From CAVQBL01 sp963710715 (GTDB taxonomy: Bacteria > Pseudomonadota > Gammaproteobacteria > DSM-16500): a DNA stretch of 64,000 nt. The DNA lies in assembly GCA_963710715.1 (NCBI GenBank), contig CAVQBL010000005.1:1-64000 (forward strand), given 5' to 3'. The position numbers were made by a program, and so were the translations under genes. A model generated the notes under the pieces. The model saw only the letters and a list, made by a program, of their open reading frames with translations, ran no database searches and had not been told where the DNA came from. Below are positions 1 to 9,205 of the stretch, in pieces (position 1 is the first letter of the stretch; the number at the start of each line of letters is the position of its first letter).

Positions 1-146
1 ATTTTTTCTGTTTTTAATTCAATATTCATATCTTGCGTTTGAGTATGAGTAGCTTGAAGATTATCTATCTGTTCCAGTTCAAGTTGCTGCTCGATTTCAA
101 GTGCTACTTCTACCCGGGGCATTTCTTCTAGTAATCTATCTCTCAT
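1..146 (-). CDS. Hypothetical protein, N-terminal fragment (runs off the window)
   Basis: An open frame on the minus strand starts with ATG at 146 and stays open for 48 codons to the window edge, so only the N-terminus is visible. It begins MRDRLLEEMPRVEVALEI and is rich in Glu, Gln and Leu, which suggests a helical or coiled-coil start. Just upstream is GGGGTATTAAAAG, a weak Shine-Dalgarno. No family is recognised. It is divergent from the lipase-like gene at 292, with a shared AT-rich spacer of about 145 bp between them. Its place in the accessory block makes an effector or island gene possible, but that is inference. Confidence 0.4.
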   Translation of the reverse strand, partial: MRDRLLEEMPRVEVALEIEQQLELEQIDNLQATHTQTQDMNIELKTEK

Positions 147-291
147 CTTTTAATACCCCAAAACTCTAAAGAATTTAGCTTGCCAAACAACAAAAATGGT
201 GATAAATGTTGAGATACGCTAACGACAAGTATAATAGACATAAAAAAAATTTGCATCAGTTTTTATATTTCTAAACATGGGAGAATGTATA

Positions 292-1638
292 ATGCAGCCA
301 CGTATATCACGAGAGAAATTAAATCGCTTTGCCTTAGCAATGATGGCTCAAAATACTTACGTACCACGTACAAAAACAAATAATATTGACTCTAAAGAAT
401 ATTTTTATGAATTACCAGACTGGAAAATGAGAAATAATGGTCGTATTGAACTCACATTACCAGATGATCTACGGATATCAGAGCAAGAAAAATCTTTAAT
501 CCAAAAGTTTAAATCACACTTACAAAACGCCAGCATGGATATTTATATTTCTATTACCGACCAAAGTGTTGCTTCCATAGCTATTCGAGGAACAGATGGA
601 TTAGGTGACCTATTAACAGACTTTGATTTATTTCTTGGTTGTCCTAATGTAATTCTTCATTTCGTTGAGGAAATGATTAAGCAAATGAATAAGTTACATA
701 GAGAAGGAATTAAAACATTTTATGTAACAGGCCATTCACTGGGTGGCTTTCTTGCAATTTTACTGACACTTCGTGCTGAAAAAATAGGCCATCCAATAGA
801 ATTTTGCCAAGCATTTGAAGCGCCTGGCGGATGTCTTGAAATGGTAGGCAATGATGAACGTTATAAAGTTGATATAAATACTATCAGTAAAAAAATACAA
901 AATATTTGTGTCAAAGGCAGTATTATAAGTGGTAGTCACAAATCGATGGAAATTATAACGGTACTGATATCAAAACATTTCAATAAATTTTATAACCAAA
1001 TTGGCGAAGTAATTCGCATTGAATATCCTGATAATGACGTATTCAAGCAATACTCGCGTCAATTCGCCTTGGAATTTGATAACTTAGCCGAAATATTATC
1101 GAACCATTCTACCATCCTTTCTAAAGCAAAAAATATTGCCAATAGTGTAAGTAGTATTTCTGAGCCTATATCTAAATCATTTGCTTCTAATATAAGTAAT
1201 CCGAGTAAAGCTCTTATTTCTGGCAGTATCATTACTGCGAGTAAGTTGATAGGAATGAGCGCAGGAGAATTGCAAAAGCAATTAAATACTCAACTTTTTC
1301 GCCATTCAATTATCATGAATTGCAATGTGCTCGAACCAGACGGTTCATTGGATGCTAAAGCATATAATCCAACTACCATTATTTATAGTAATCAAGACGA
1401 TGAAAAATATTCCTGCCTAACAGGCAATGTTCCTGTGATTGAGAATCCAGAGGAAAAGCAGTTCAATATCGATAGCGATCCTTCTCAGGATACCCCTACA
1501 ATTAAGAATGATAGAACAACAGCTATAAATAATTGGAGGTATATTAAAGATTTAATTCAGAATAAGCTCTCGGCTCAACCCACAAATAAACGCCTCTCAA
1601 TCCAAATCAACCTTATACAACCGATGAAAAAGTCTTAA
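292..1638 (+). CDS. Class-3-lipase-like alpha/beta hydrolase
   Basis: The protein has about 448 residues. The nucleophile-elbow motif GHSLGG is near residue 150, preceded by IRGTDGLGDLLTDFD, which matches the FRGT...D pattern of class 3 (fungal-type) lipases. The GXSXG serine is therefore visible; the other triad residues cannot be assigned by eye. There is no signal peptide, so a secreted role would need a signal-free route such as type IV secretion. I chose ATG 292 because GGGAGA lies 7 nt upstream; an in-frame ATG at 277 would include that Shine-Dalgarno. The last residues (after about nt 1590) look out of frame. The frame one base over continues sensibly past the stop (see 1590-1970), so the true protein was probably longer. 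Phospholipase or lipase activity is inferred from the motif only. Confidence 0.7.
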   Translation: MQPRISREKLNRFALAMMAQNTYVPRTKTNNIDSKEYFYELPDWKMRNNGRIELTLPDDLRISEQEKSLIQKFKSHLQNASMDIYISITDQSVASIAIRGTDGLGDLLTDFDLFLGCPNVILHFVEEMIKQMNKLHREGIKTFYVTGHSLGGFLAILLTLRAEKIGHPIEFCQAFEAPGGCLEMVGNDERYKVDINTISKKIQNICVKGSIISGSHKSMEIITVLISKHFNKFYNQIGEVIRIEYPDNDVFKQYSRQFALEFDNLAEILSNHSTILSKAKNIANSVSSISEPISKSFASNISNPSKALISGSIITASKLIGMSAGELQKQLNTQLFRHSIIMNCNVLEPDGSLDAKAYNPTTIIYSNQDDEKYSCLTGNVPVIENPEEKQFNIDSDPSQDTPTIKNDRTTAINNWRYIKDLIQNKLSAQPTNKRLSIQINLIQPMKKS

Positions 1639-1970
1639 ATTTATTAACAGAAGTACGCACTTGTGTTCAAAATTCATTTTTTCCCTCACAAGAAACCCAT
1701 AGTCATCGCTCAGGCATATAGTTCGCCAAATAGAAAATTATAATAATCGCGATCAGTGGTTATTGTCACGGTCACATTTACCAAGTAAATCTAAGCCATT
1801 CATAATTGCTCCTTGTTTGGGATTAGCTTTTCTTTTAATCAATGATAGCAATAAGCACTGGTTCGTACTGGCGGCCGTTGCCGTGTTACTCGGCGCTGCT
1901 CTTTGGAATAGGAATATACCTAAATCCACACAAGAGGCAGTTAATAGCACATTTACGCTCCATAGATAAA
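1590..1970 (+). pseudogene. Frame-shifted continuation of the lipase-like gene, with a membrane hairpin
   Basis: Protein-like sequence continues after the lipase stop, but in other frames. One frame runs from about 1590 to the TAG at 1719 (…TTDEKVLNLLTEVRTCVQ…). Another runs from about 1724 to 1969 (RQIENYNNRDQWLL…) and includes two hydrophobic stretches flanking HWF, likely a membrane hairpin near 1805-1915. Neither piece has a convincing start and Shine-Dalgarno of its own. The simplest reading is one gene with one-base indels near 1600-1630 and 1715-1724. A third shift near 1915-1965 may join it to the following frame, which would make the whole 292-4299 stretch one ancestral reading frame. 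Confidence 0.45.
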
Positions 1971-3677
1971 ATGATGGACAATGAAAATTTACAAGAACAA
2001 ACCGATGTGCTACAGAAACTCCCTTCGTGGTTGCGGCAATGTTTGGTTAATAAAGAAAGCACTGATGAGAAACCTATTGTCTACTTAGAGCCTGGGTATC
2101 TCAGCTCCACAGGACACTTAACTCATAAGTTTGCTATGCTTATTACTCTATTGCAAACAGGTAGAATAAATTCTTCTACTATTTTTCTTATCATTTTATT
2201 TGATACGCAAAATTATAACCTTTTTTTCCCAATCTTGATCCCTAATACTTATCAACACAATGATATTTGTTATAAAGCAGCAATTTCAAATAATTTAAAT
2301 GATCAAATCAATTTTTTAATTGAGCAACTTGAAATCCACAATTTGATAAAAATAAATAAACCCGAAGCAATGATTATAATTCACGGGTTAAAAGATGAAA
2401 GCGTCTATGCTATCGCAAGCATAATCACACCCACTATTAAAAATAGCAATATTTATGGATGTGCATTAAGCACTTTTTGTAAAGCTGTGTCCACTTTGCT
2501 AAATCTTCAAGGGTTTCGGCCGGCTTTTTCATCAACACCTTTAAATTTTGCTAACTTATTACAACCCGCTTCCTTCTTAACTCCCTATAAAAACAGATTC
2601 TGGGCATCGTGGATAAAAAATACCATTTTTTACAACACCGGTCGGCAATTCGTAAATAGTATTTCCCCGCTCCGCCATTTTTGTCATACGCAGCGTAATC
2701 ATTTTATAAGTCCTTTTTCTGGAAAAATATGGTCTGATGCAAGCATTGGCTTAGTTTGGCTGGCAGTAAAGAGTAATCATGCTTTTTTACTAATAGCTCA
2801 TGTTAATGAACTACAGCAAGTTATTACATTTAAATTAGAAATAACTGTCCCAAAAAAACAATTCAAAACAATGGCCAAGCGTAGTGTGACAAAAATCGAC
2901 AATCCACAAACAATTTATTGTAGTATTGCAGAAGGATTCCCTTGGCGCATTAGAAAAGAGCATTTAGAAGATCTTATTACAAAGGAACGGAACGGTAAAA
3001 ACATAGAATTAAAATATCATTTACTCGTAGAGAATTGTTTAACGTATGCAATAAATCTATTAAGAACCCTAATTACTAATAGAGAAATAGCTGATAACGA
3101 ATATTTTGATGGAATATATAGAGATGCACAATATGATCGTACTAAAAGTTTTGGCCTTCATCTTTGGGAAATCTTAAAAGCTGCTAGTTCTGATGAACCA
3201 GACCAACTTTATAAAAGTGAGTATAAAAGCCAATTACCTATACTTTTTTTAACCGACATTAAACATCAAATAATTAGACCCGATGATTTTTTAATTATTA
3301 AAACAAAAGAATGGGAAATCTGGCTTATTGATTTTACTGCAAATGCTTTAGTAAAAATACCATTTCTAGCACTTCTCAAACAAAATCCTCATATTCACTC
3401 CCAAGCGATCTTTACAAGAATCATTTTTAACTATCAAGCAATTGGAATCGGGGCTCTCTACAAAAGGCGCTCAGATCTAGAACTTAACATTGTCTACTCC
3501 CCTATGAATTATATCCAAATAAATTATGATCAAATGCAAAATGAGGTAATAAAAAATAATCCAAAAAATAACCAGAATATTCGATGTATCATTACTACCC
3601 CTAAAAAAAAACCTAAGCATTATAATAATGAAAATTTAGAAAAATATTTGTCTTCTTTTTTCGTATTGGATAAATAA
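1842..3677 (+). CDS. Large unknown protein with a possible LRAT/NlpC-like cysteine-peptidase fold
   Basis: The frame is open for 611 codons. The first 40 or so residues lie in a stretch where a different frame looks coding, so the authentic part probably begins near ATG 1971 (MMDNENLQEQTDVLQ); neither start has a good Shine-Dalgarno. Near residue 313 is SNHAFLLI and near residue 399 is ENCLTYAINLLRTL. A His followed by an NC-x-x-[YF]-[AV] motif is the order seen in permuted papain-like (LRAT/NlpC) folds, so an acyltransferase, thioesterase or peptidase is possible; this is a weak, motif-only inference. The 3' end is also frame-shifted. At the T6 run near 3655-3661 the coding signal moves to the next frame and continues to 4299. 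The gene is strongly AT-rich and lies in the presumed island. Confidence 0.5.
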   Translation: MIAISTGSYWRPLPCYSALLFGIGIYLNPHKRQLIAHLRSIDKMMDNENLQEQTDVLQKLPSWLRQCLVNKESTDEKPIVYLEPGYLSSTGHLTHKFAMLITLLQTGRINSSTIFLIILFDTQNYNLFFPILIPNTYQHNDICYKAAISNNLNDQINFLIEQLEIHNLIKINKPEAMIIIHGLKDESVYAIASIITPTIKNSNIYGCALSTFCKAVSTLLNLQGFRPAFSSTPLNFANLLQPASFLTPYKNRFWASWIKNTIFYNTGRQFVNSISPLRHFCHTQRNHFISPFSGKIWSDASIGLVWLAVKSNHAFLLIAHVNELQQVITFKLEITVPKKQFKTMAKRSVTKIDNPQTIYCSIAEGFPWRIRKEHLEDLITKERNGKNIELKYHLLVENCLTYAINLLRTLITNREIADNEYFDGIYRDAQYDRTKSFGLHLWEILKAASSDEPDQLYKSEYKSQLPILFLTDIKHQIIRPDDFLIIKTKEWEIWLIDFTANALVKIPFLALLKQNPHIHSQAIFTRIIFNYQAIGIGALYKRRSDLELNIVYSPMNYIQINYDQMQNEVIKNNPKNNQNIRCIITTPKKKPKHYNNENLEKYLSSFFVLDK

Positions 3678-3912
3678 TAACAATGAACTTAAGCCCCTCT
3701 CAATTGCTAATCCTGATAAACATGTTAAACAACTTAAAGAATTTTTATTATTTCATCTTGCTCATTCCGATAAAGAAAACATCTCAACTAATGAATTACC
3801 GTATTTATTATCGGAAAGCAATTATTTCAGAAATACAATACCAACAGAAGAAAAGAGAGAGCATCAATTAATTTATTCACTCAATAAACAACAGCCCTTT
3901 AATATAGCAGAA

Positions 3913-4299
3913 ATGAAGTCATTTAATGAAAAAATTCATGGCTTATACTATTATGAACTATTACAAAAATATCATTCATTAGCGCTTGAACACATATTTA
4001 GCTATTTTAACCGTTTAGAACCAAACCAAATGAGTCCAGCAGAATGCCGTCAGTTAACAAGGGTAATAGAGCTAAATACAGAATGGTTACTATATTATAA
4101 AACACAAGAAGCTTGGGATTTTCCAAGAAAAATCGCAATCAATCAAGCTGATTGTTTAAGCTTAATAAGGGATGAATTATTAAAAAGACGTGAAAAACTC
4201 TGTGCCCATAGGTTTTTTTCTGAAAAACAACATTCTTTAGCATATCCAGACCAATATCCCGATCGGCGTTTGGAACAATACCAAAAACCCAAGAACTAA
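3913..4299 (+). CDS. C-terminal part of the preceding protein, in a shifted frame
   Basis: This is a 128-residue frame from ATG 3913. The same frame is open back to a stop at 3631, and its codons from about 3670 (NNNNELKPLSIANPDKHVK) read as ordinary protein. It follows directly on the end of the 1842-3677 frame. I therefore read it as the C-terminus of that protein, separated by a one-base shift near 3655-3675. It is rich in aromatic and charged residues, helical in character, with no recognised domain. If it is an independent gene it lacks a visible Shine-Dalgarno at 3913. Confidence 0.45.
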   Translation: MKSFNEKIHGLYYYELLQKYHSLALEHIFSYFNRLEPNQMSPAECRQLTRVIELNTEWLLYYKTQEAWDFPRKIAINQADCLSLIRDELLKRREKLCAHRFFSEKQHSLAYPDQYPDRRLEQYQKPKN

Positions 4300-4575
4300 T
4301 TCTCCAATGGTGCCCAGCACGCACTTAATTGCATCTTCACATGGGTAGTTCGGGTTTCAACTCGCAGCAAAAATGAACCGGTATCCTAGAAAATGCTTGG
4401 GGTTCAAAAAACGCTCAATAAAGTATTTATACAGCGACGATTATCCTACGTGGAGTTAAAATACGCCATGCTTAAAAAATTTGACACGATTACACCAAAA
4501 TTACACCAAAAAAACTATTACCGAAATTATTATCGATATTTAGCGTTATAACATACTGATTAATTGAAGGATTGA
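4300..4575. other. Gene-free spacer at the presumed island edge, with GGTGTAAT direct repeats
   Basis: No credible gene is seen here. On the minus strand, about 4487-4511 carries two copies of GGTGTAAT separated by TTT, and TGTCAAA follows. Repeats of this look are common next to tyrosine-integrase genes and tRNA attachment sites. The spacer lies against the 3' end of tRNA-Thr, which is where islands usually integrate. An integrase gene is not present in the window, so this is suggestive only. Confidence 0.3.
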
Positions 4576-4648
<73 letters not shown>

Positions 4649-4681
4649 GTTTTAGGAGGCAAACCTAGATTTTGACACTCG

Positions 4682-4710
4682 ATTCTACTGTGGGGTGTTG
4701 CCAATCGCAA
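4682..4710 (-). promoter_or_regulatory. Promoter of tRNA-Thr
   Basis: On the minus strand a -35 box TTGCGA (4705-4710) is followed by a 17-bp spacer and a -10 box TAGAAT (4682-4687), about 34 bp upstream of the mature tRNA 5' end. The spacing is ideal for a housekeeping sigma-70 promoter. Confidence 0.5.
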
Positions 4711-5060
4711 TAGCATCGAGTAATATGGCCATTGTCTTGCAGGGTAAATTTTCTGCAAGCGCTTAGTATAGAAACAATGGAGTGGATCGTAAAACGGATT
4801 CATCGCTAACTCGAAGACCGAGCTTAGGAACTCTGTGTATCAATAGATGTACATTGCGTCAAGATGATCCAAAGTGTTATCTCAATAAGGTAACACTATT
4901 AAAATTTCCAATAACGTCATAGCCTAAATCACATCTCACGAAGCATGGAAGCTTCTAGTTTTTTTCAAACCCTACCTCTATGCAAAAAGTAGAGGCATCA
5001 CATCCCTTCTTTTATCTTATCTCACTTTTACTATATAATTATTTTTATGGAGAAAAAAAC
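4711..5060. other. Intergenic region upstream of the pilin gene
   Basis: I see no gene in this 350-bp stretch. An upstream in-frame ATG at 4980 would extend the pilin by 27 residues but destroys the usual short prepilin leader, so it is not used. A TATAAT box lies at 5034-5039 without a strong -35, giving a possible pilin promoter. No sigma-54 type (GG-N10-GC) site is obvious. Confidence 0.35.
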
Positions 5061-5462
5061 ATGCGCATAAAATCATTTAATGGTTTTTCACTCATTGAAT
5101 TAATGATTGTGGTTGCAATTATTGGTATTTTAGCAGCCATTGCTATCCCCTCTTATTTCGATTACACCAAGCGCGCACGCTTCGCAGAAGTCGTCGCAGC
5201 AACAGCGCCTTTCAAAACAGCCGTATCTTTAGCACTACAACGCGGTGCGCCGCTCACCGATTTGAAAAATGGTGCTCATGGCATACCTGCATCCCCTGCC
5301 GCCACTAAAAATCTTGCGAGTGTCATTGTTGAAGGTGGCGCAATTACCGCCACAGCAACCGAATTAAGTGAAGGTGCGACTTTTATTCTTAAACCGAATA
5401 AAGATGGCAGTGCGTGGACTGTCAGCGGAACGTGCGTCAATACTGGGTTATGTGATTCCTAA
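5061..5462 (+). CDS. pilA: Type IV major pilin (prepilin)
   Basis: This is a 133-residue prepilin whose mature form is the structural subunit of type IV pili. The leader is MRIKSFNG and the peptidase site is G8|F9. It is followed by the invariant FSLIELMIVVAIIGILAAIA helix with Glu at mature position 5, which drives subunit docking. Two cysteines at the C-terminus (GTCVNTGLC) form the usual D-loop disulphide. The start at 5061 is fixed by GGAGA at 5049-5053 and by the normal leader length. It heads a run of pilB, pilC and pilD, so the export ATPase, platform and peptidase are encoded alongside. The core helix is typical; the globular part is small and Ala/Thr rich. Confidence 0.93.
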   Translation: MRIKSFNGFSLIELMIVVAIIGILAAIAIPSYFDYTKRARFAEVVAATAPFKTAVSLALQRGAPLTDLKNGAHGIPASPAATKNLASVIVEGGAITATATELSEGATFILKPNKDGSAWTVSGTCVNTGLCDS

Positions 5463-5477
5463 ATAAATAGCAAATCC

Positions 5478-7118
5478 ATGACGCAATCTAATGTTACTCT
5501 GACTTTGAACGGTCTTGCAGGCCATCTTGTTCATCATGGCTTGCTTGAATTTAATATTGCACATGCTGCGACTCAAAAAGCAAAACAGCAAAATATATCT
5601 TTCATTCGCTATTTAATAAAAAATAATATTCTGACTAGCACTGAAATCGCACAACATTGTGCGCAAAGTTTTGGTTTACCTTTAATTGATTTAAATGCTT
5701 TTTCTCCATCAGAGTCGCAGATAAATGTGGAATTCATTCATCGTTATCGCATCATTCCTTTACGTAAACAAGCCAGTACACTACAAATTGGAATCGCGGA
5801 CCCTACTGATCAAACCAGTATAGCTGCAATGACTTTTCATACTGGCTTACGCGTACAACTTTGCGTAGTACAAGAAGATCAATTACAAAATTTTATTGAT
5901 ACACACTATCCTCTAACAACAAATAAAAATTTAACACTTTCTTTGCTACAAGAACTTTCTCTTGAAGAAGAAATACATGTTGTGCAGGAAAATGCTGTAA
6001 CCTATGATGAACCATTAATCCGATTCGTTGATCATCTTATTCAACATGCTTTGCAACAGGCTGCTTCTGATATTCATATTGAGCCTTATGAAACAACGTG
6101 TCGCATTCGCTATCGACAAGATGGAATTCTTTATGAAATTGCTCGCATACCTATTCATTTAGCAACACGACTGGTCACTCGTTTAAAAGTGATGGCTAAA
6201 CTGGATATATCTGAACGACGTTTACCACAAGATGGGCGTTTACAATTAAATCAGCCAAATAATATTGCTATTGATATTCGCGTCAACACGTGTCCAACTT
6301 TATTTGGAGAAAAAATTGTATTACGAATTTTGGATATCAATAAAATATCATTAGATATAGATACGTTAGGATTTAATCCCACACAAAAAAATCTTTTTTT
6401 AAATGCTATTTCTCAACCACAAGGCATGATACTCGTCACGGGACCGACTGGAAGTGGTAAAACAGTTACACTTTATTCGGCACTTAATTATCTCAATACT
6501 TCTGAAAAAAATATTTCAACCATTGAAGACCCCATTGAAATCCAACTTCCTGGCATTAACCAAGTTAACATTAATCCTAAAATTGGCTTAACTTTTGCAA
6601 CTGCACTGCGAACTTTTTTACGCCAAGATCCTGACATCATTATGGTGGGCGAAATCCGTGACACTGAAACAGCAGAAATTGCCACACAAGCTGCGCAAAC
6701 AGGTCATCTGGTATTATCCACCGTTCACACCAATAGTACAGTTGAAACTCTCGCGCGTTTACAAGCGATGGGAATTGCTGCACACAATCTTGTGAGTTCT
6801 ATTGCATTAATTGTTGCACAGCGATTATTAAGAACGCTTTGCATTGAATGCAAGCAGCCTGAACTTTCAAACTCACAATCTTTTCGTGCTGTCGGATGCC
6901 AATATTGCCAACAAGGTTATCGCGGACGTCTGGGCGTTTATGAATTACTTCCCATGACTGAAAGCATAAAGAGCTTAATGTTATCGGGTGCTAATGCCCT
7001 CATGCTCGCTGAACAAGCACAACGCGAAGGATATCTCTCACTGCGAAATGCAGCCATGGAAAAAGTATCTCAAGGCATAACAACTCTAACTGAAATCAAT
7101 CGAGTGATACAGCAATGA
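5478..7118 (+). CDS. pilB: Type IV pilus assembly ATPase PilB
   Basis: This 546-residue cytoplasmic hexameric ATPase powers pilus extension. An N-terminal GspE/PilB N-domain (about residues 20-140) precedes the catalytic domain. Visible motifs are Walker A GPTGSGKT (about 321-328), an Asp box, Walker B region DPDIIMVGEIRD (about 385) and His box residues (STVHTN). A tetracysteine zinc site is present (CIEC near 455 and CQYC near 474). Length is normal for the family. It starts 15 nt after the pilin stop and overlaps pilC by 4 nt, so all are probably one transcript. The zinc motif and position next to pilC favour PilB over the retraction ATPase PilT. Confidence 0.93.
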   Translation: MTQSNVTLTLNGLAGHLVHHGLLEFNIAHAATQKAKQQNISFIRYLIKNNILTSTEIAQHCAQSFGLPLIDLNAFSPSESQINVEFIHRYRIIPLRKQASTLQIGIADPTDQTSIAAMTFHTGLRVQLCVVQEDQLQNFIDTHYPLTTNKNLTLSLLQELSLEEEIHVVQENAVTYDEPLIRFVDHLIQHALQQAASDIHIEPYETTCRIRYRQDGILYEIARIPIHLATRLVTRLKVMAKLDISERRLPQDGRLQLNQPNNIAIDIRVNTCPTLFGEKIVLRILDINKISLDIDTLGFNPTQKNLFLNAISQPQGMILVTGPTGSGKTVTLYSALNYLNTSEKNISTIEDPIEIQLPGINQVNINPKIGLTFATALRTFLRQDPDIIMVGEIRDTETAEIATQAAQTGHLVLSTVHTNSTVETLARLQAMGIAAHNLVSSIALIVAQRLLRTLCIECKQPELSNSQSFRAVGCQYCQQGYRGRLGVYELLPMTESIKSLMLSGANALMLAEQAQREGYLSLRNAAMEKVSQGITTLTEINRVIQQ

Positions 7119-8335
7119 ATGCAAGAAAAATAGCCTTAAAAAATAAATGCTATGTTTGGTCTGGAAAAAATTTACAGGGAAAAATTATCACAGGAGAAAT
7201 TTTTGCTTACAGTCGTAATTTAGCAAAACTACATCTTAAACAACAAAGCATCACTCCAGTTACGGTACGTAAAAAAATAAATATCGATTTCAAGAAACTT
7301 AACCACAAAATTTCCACTCAAGATATCACATTATTTTTTAGGCAACTTGCTACATTAATTGCCTCTGGAATTCCAATCGTACAAGCATGTGATATTCTTA
7401 AATATCATGCGCAAAAAAAATTACACTCTCTTATTCATGCTCTCAAAAGTGAAATGGAAGCGGGCAGAGGACTTGCGAGTGGCTTGCGCAAACACCCTCG
7501 TCATTTTGATAATATGGCTTGCCAACTTGTACAAGCTGGCGAAGAAACGGGAACATTAGATATAATGCTTAAACGCATTACTCTTTACCAAGAAAAAAAG
7601 ATTGCACTCAAAAATAAAATCAAGCAAGCGCTTTTATATCCCAGTATCATTGTTATTGTATCCATTAGCGTAGCTATCACTATGCTGACTTTTGTAGTAC
7701 CACGTTTTGCTGAACTTTTCCAAAACATGCATGGCAAATTGCCAGCATTTACTTCTGCGATTATTTCTTTCTCTGATTTACTGCACAAATCGATCAGATT
7801 TATATTTATTCCGCTTATCGCTACCCTACTCTGTGCTTATTATTTTAAAAAATCTGCTCAATTTAGAAATCGACTTCATCGTTTTTGTTTAAAAATACCC
7901 GCGATAGGAATGATGATTAAAAAAAATAACTTGGCCAAATTAGCGAGAAGTTTAGCTGTCATCTTAACTGCTGGAATCCCCATTATAGAAGCTTTGAAGT
8001 TAATTGCCCCTCTTAGCAACAACCCCATCATTGTCAGTGCCATTACCCAACTTCAATCTGAGATTGCAAAAGGCCAACAATTACATCTGGCCATGCAGAT
8101 TAACCCCCTGTTTCCTGCTATGATGGTGCAAATGATTAAAGTGGGTGAGGAATCGGGGACACTGGACCAAATGCTTGAAAAAGTGGCTGATTTTTATGAA
8201 GCAGACCTCGATAACTACGCAGCACGGCTTAGTCATTTATTAGAACCCTTGATTATCATCATCCTTGGTGCTTTAATCGGTGGATTGGTTATAGGTATGT
8301 ACCTTCCTATTTTTAAATTAGGAACTGTTATATAA
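7115..8335 (+). CDS. pilC: Type IV pilus inner-membrane platform protein PilC
   Basis: This 406-residue polytopic protein organises pilin insertion with PilB and PilD. It has two repeated T2SSF-type cytoplasmic domains. Each carries the family signature (FFRQLATLIASGIPIVQACD near residue 78, and a second copy with SLAVILTAGIPIIEALKL), and each half has an Gln/Lys-Val-Gly-Glu-Glu-[ST]-Gly motif. Three hydrophobic segments lie near residues 175-200, 215-245 and the C-terminus. It overlaps pilB by 4 nt and abuts pilD, consistent with translational coupling. The N-terminus (MNARKIALKN…) is typical of PilC. Confidence 0.93.
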   Translation: MNARKIALKNKCYVWSGKNLQGKIITGEIFAYSRNLAKLHLKQQSITPVTVRKKINIDFKKLNHKISTQDITLFFRQLATLIASGIPIVQACDILKYHAQKKLHSLIHALKSEMEAGRGLASGLRKHPRHFDNMACQLVQAGEETGTLDIMLKRITLYQEKKIALKNKIKQALLYPSIIVIVSISVAITMLTFVVPRFAELFQNMHGKLPAFTSAIISFSDLLHKSIRFIFIPLIATLLCAYYFKKSAQFRNRLHRFCLKIPAIGMMIKKNNLAKLARSLAVILTAGIPIIEALKLIAPLSNNPIIVSAITQLQSEIAKGQQLHLAMQINPLFPAMMVQMIKVGEESGTLDQMLEKVADFYEADLDNYAARLSHLLEPLIIIILGALIGGLVIGMYLPIFKLGTVI

Positions 8336-9205
8336 ATGGACATCATTGGTTTTTTAACACATAACCCGAATATCTTCCTGATCCTGATTGGGGTACTCGC
8401 GCTCCTTGTAGGTAGCTTATTAAATGTAGTTATCTACCGTCTGCCGCGCATGATACAAAACGCTTGGAATAAAGAATGCCGCGATTACTTAGGGTTAAAA
8501 TCTGGCCCTGCCGACAATCCTACGTTAAACTTATTTCTACCTTTTTCTCATTGCACGCATTGTAATAAAACCCTAAAGCCTTGGCATAACATTCCTGTGA
8601 TTAGTTATCTGGCTCTGCGTGGTAAGTGTGCCTATTGCAAGGCAAGGATTTCTCTTCGCTATCCCATTGTTGAAATTCTTTGCTTTATTACTTCCATTTA
8701 TGTTGCCTGGCGTTTCGGGGTTTCTTGGCAAACCGCTGGTGCACTTATTTTTACTTGGATATCGATTTGTTTAATCTTTATTGACTTGGATTATCACTTA
8801 CTACCCGATAGCCTTACCTTGTTAATGCTGTGGATTGGCTTGTTTCTGAGCTTATTTTCCGTATTTTGTAGCACGCACGATGCTATTATTGGTGCCATTG
8901 GTGGTTATCTTATTTTTGCTCTCACTCAATGGGTATTTCAATTAGTCACTGGAAAAGAAGGCATGGGCCAAGGTGATTTTAAGTTTCTTGCAGCACTGGG
9001 TGCTTATCTCGGTTGGCAAATGATTCCTCTGATTATCTTGCTAGCTTCCGTGAGTGGAATCATAATCAGTGGCATACACATGCTTATAAAGCGCCAATAT
9101 AAAAGTGTTCCCCTCCCCTTTGGCCCTTACCTGGCGGTTGCCGGTTGGATAAGCTTAATGTGGGGTCCTGAAATCCTACGTCTTTATCTACATTTCATAC
9201 ACTAA
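8336..9205 (+). CDS. pilD: Prepilin leader peptidase / N-methyltransferase PilD
   Basis: This 289-residue membrane aspartic protease cleaves the prepilin after Gly and methylates the new N-terminal Phe. The cytoplasmic zinc loop is complete, with Cys at about 73, 76, 98 and 101 (HCTHC…CAYC). The two catalytic Asp regions are FIDLDYHLLPD (about 149-158) and GMGQGDFK (Asp near 214). About seven to eight hydrophobic segments are present. The gene begins one base after the pilC stop and overlaps coaE by one base. It would also serve a type II secretion system if one exists elsewhere. Confidence 0.94.
   Translation: MDIIGFLTHNPNIFLILIGVLALLVGSLLNVVIYRLPRMIQNAWNKECRDYLGLKSGPADNPTLNLFLPFSHCTHCNKTLKPWHNIPVISYLALRGKCAYCKARISLRYPIVEILCFITSIYVAWRFGVSWQTAGALIFTWISICLIFIDLDYHLLPDSLTLLMLWIGLFLSLFSVFCSTHDAIIGAIGGYLIFALTQWVFQLVTGKEGMGQGDFKFLAALGAYLGWQMIPLIILLASVSGIIISGIHMLIKRQYKSVPLPFGPYLAVAGWISLMWGPEILRLYLHFIH

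Noticed and set aside
4980..5060. Longer pilin start at 4980
   Set aside because: It would place 27 extra residues, including a hydrophobic stretch, before the prepilin leader. The Shine-Dalgarno at 5049-5053 supports ATG 5061.
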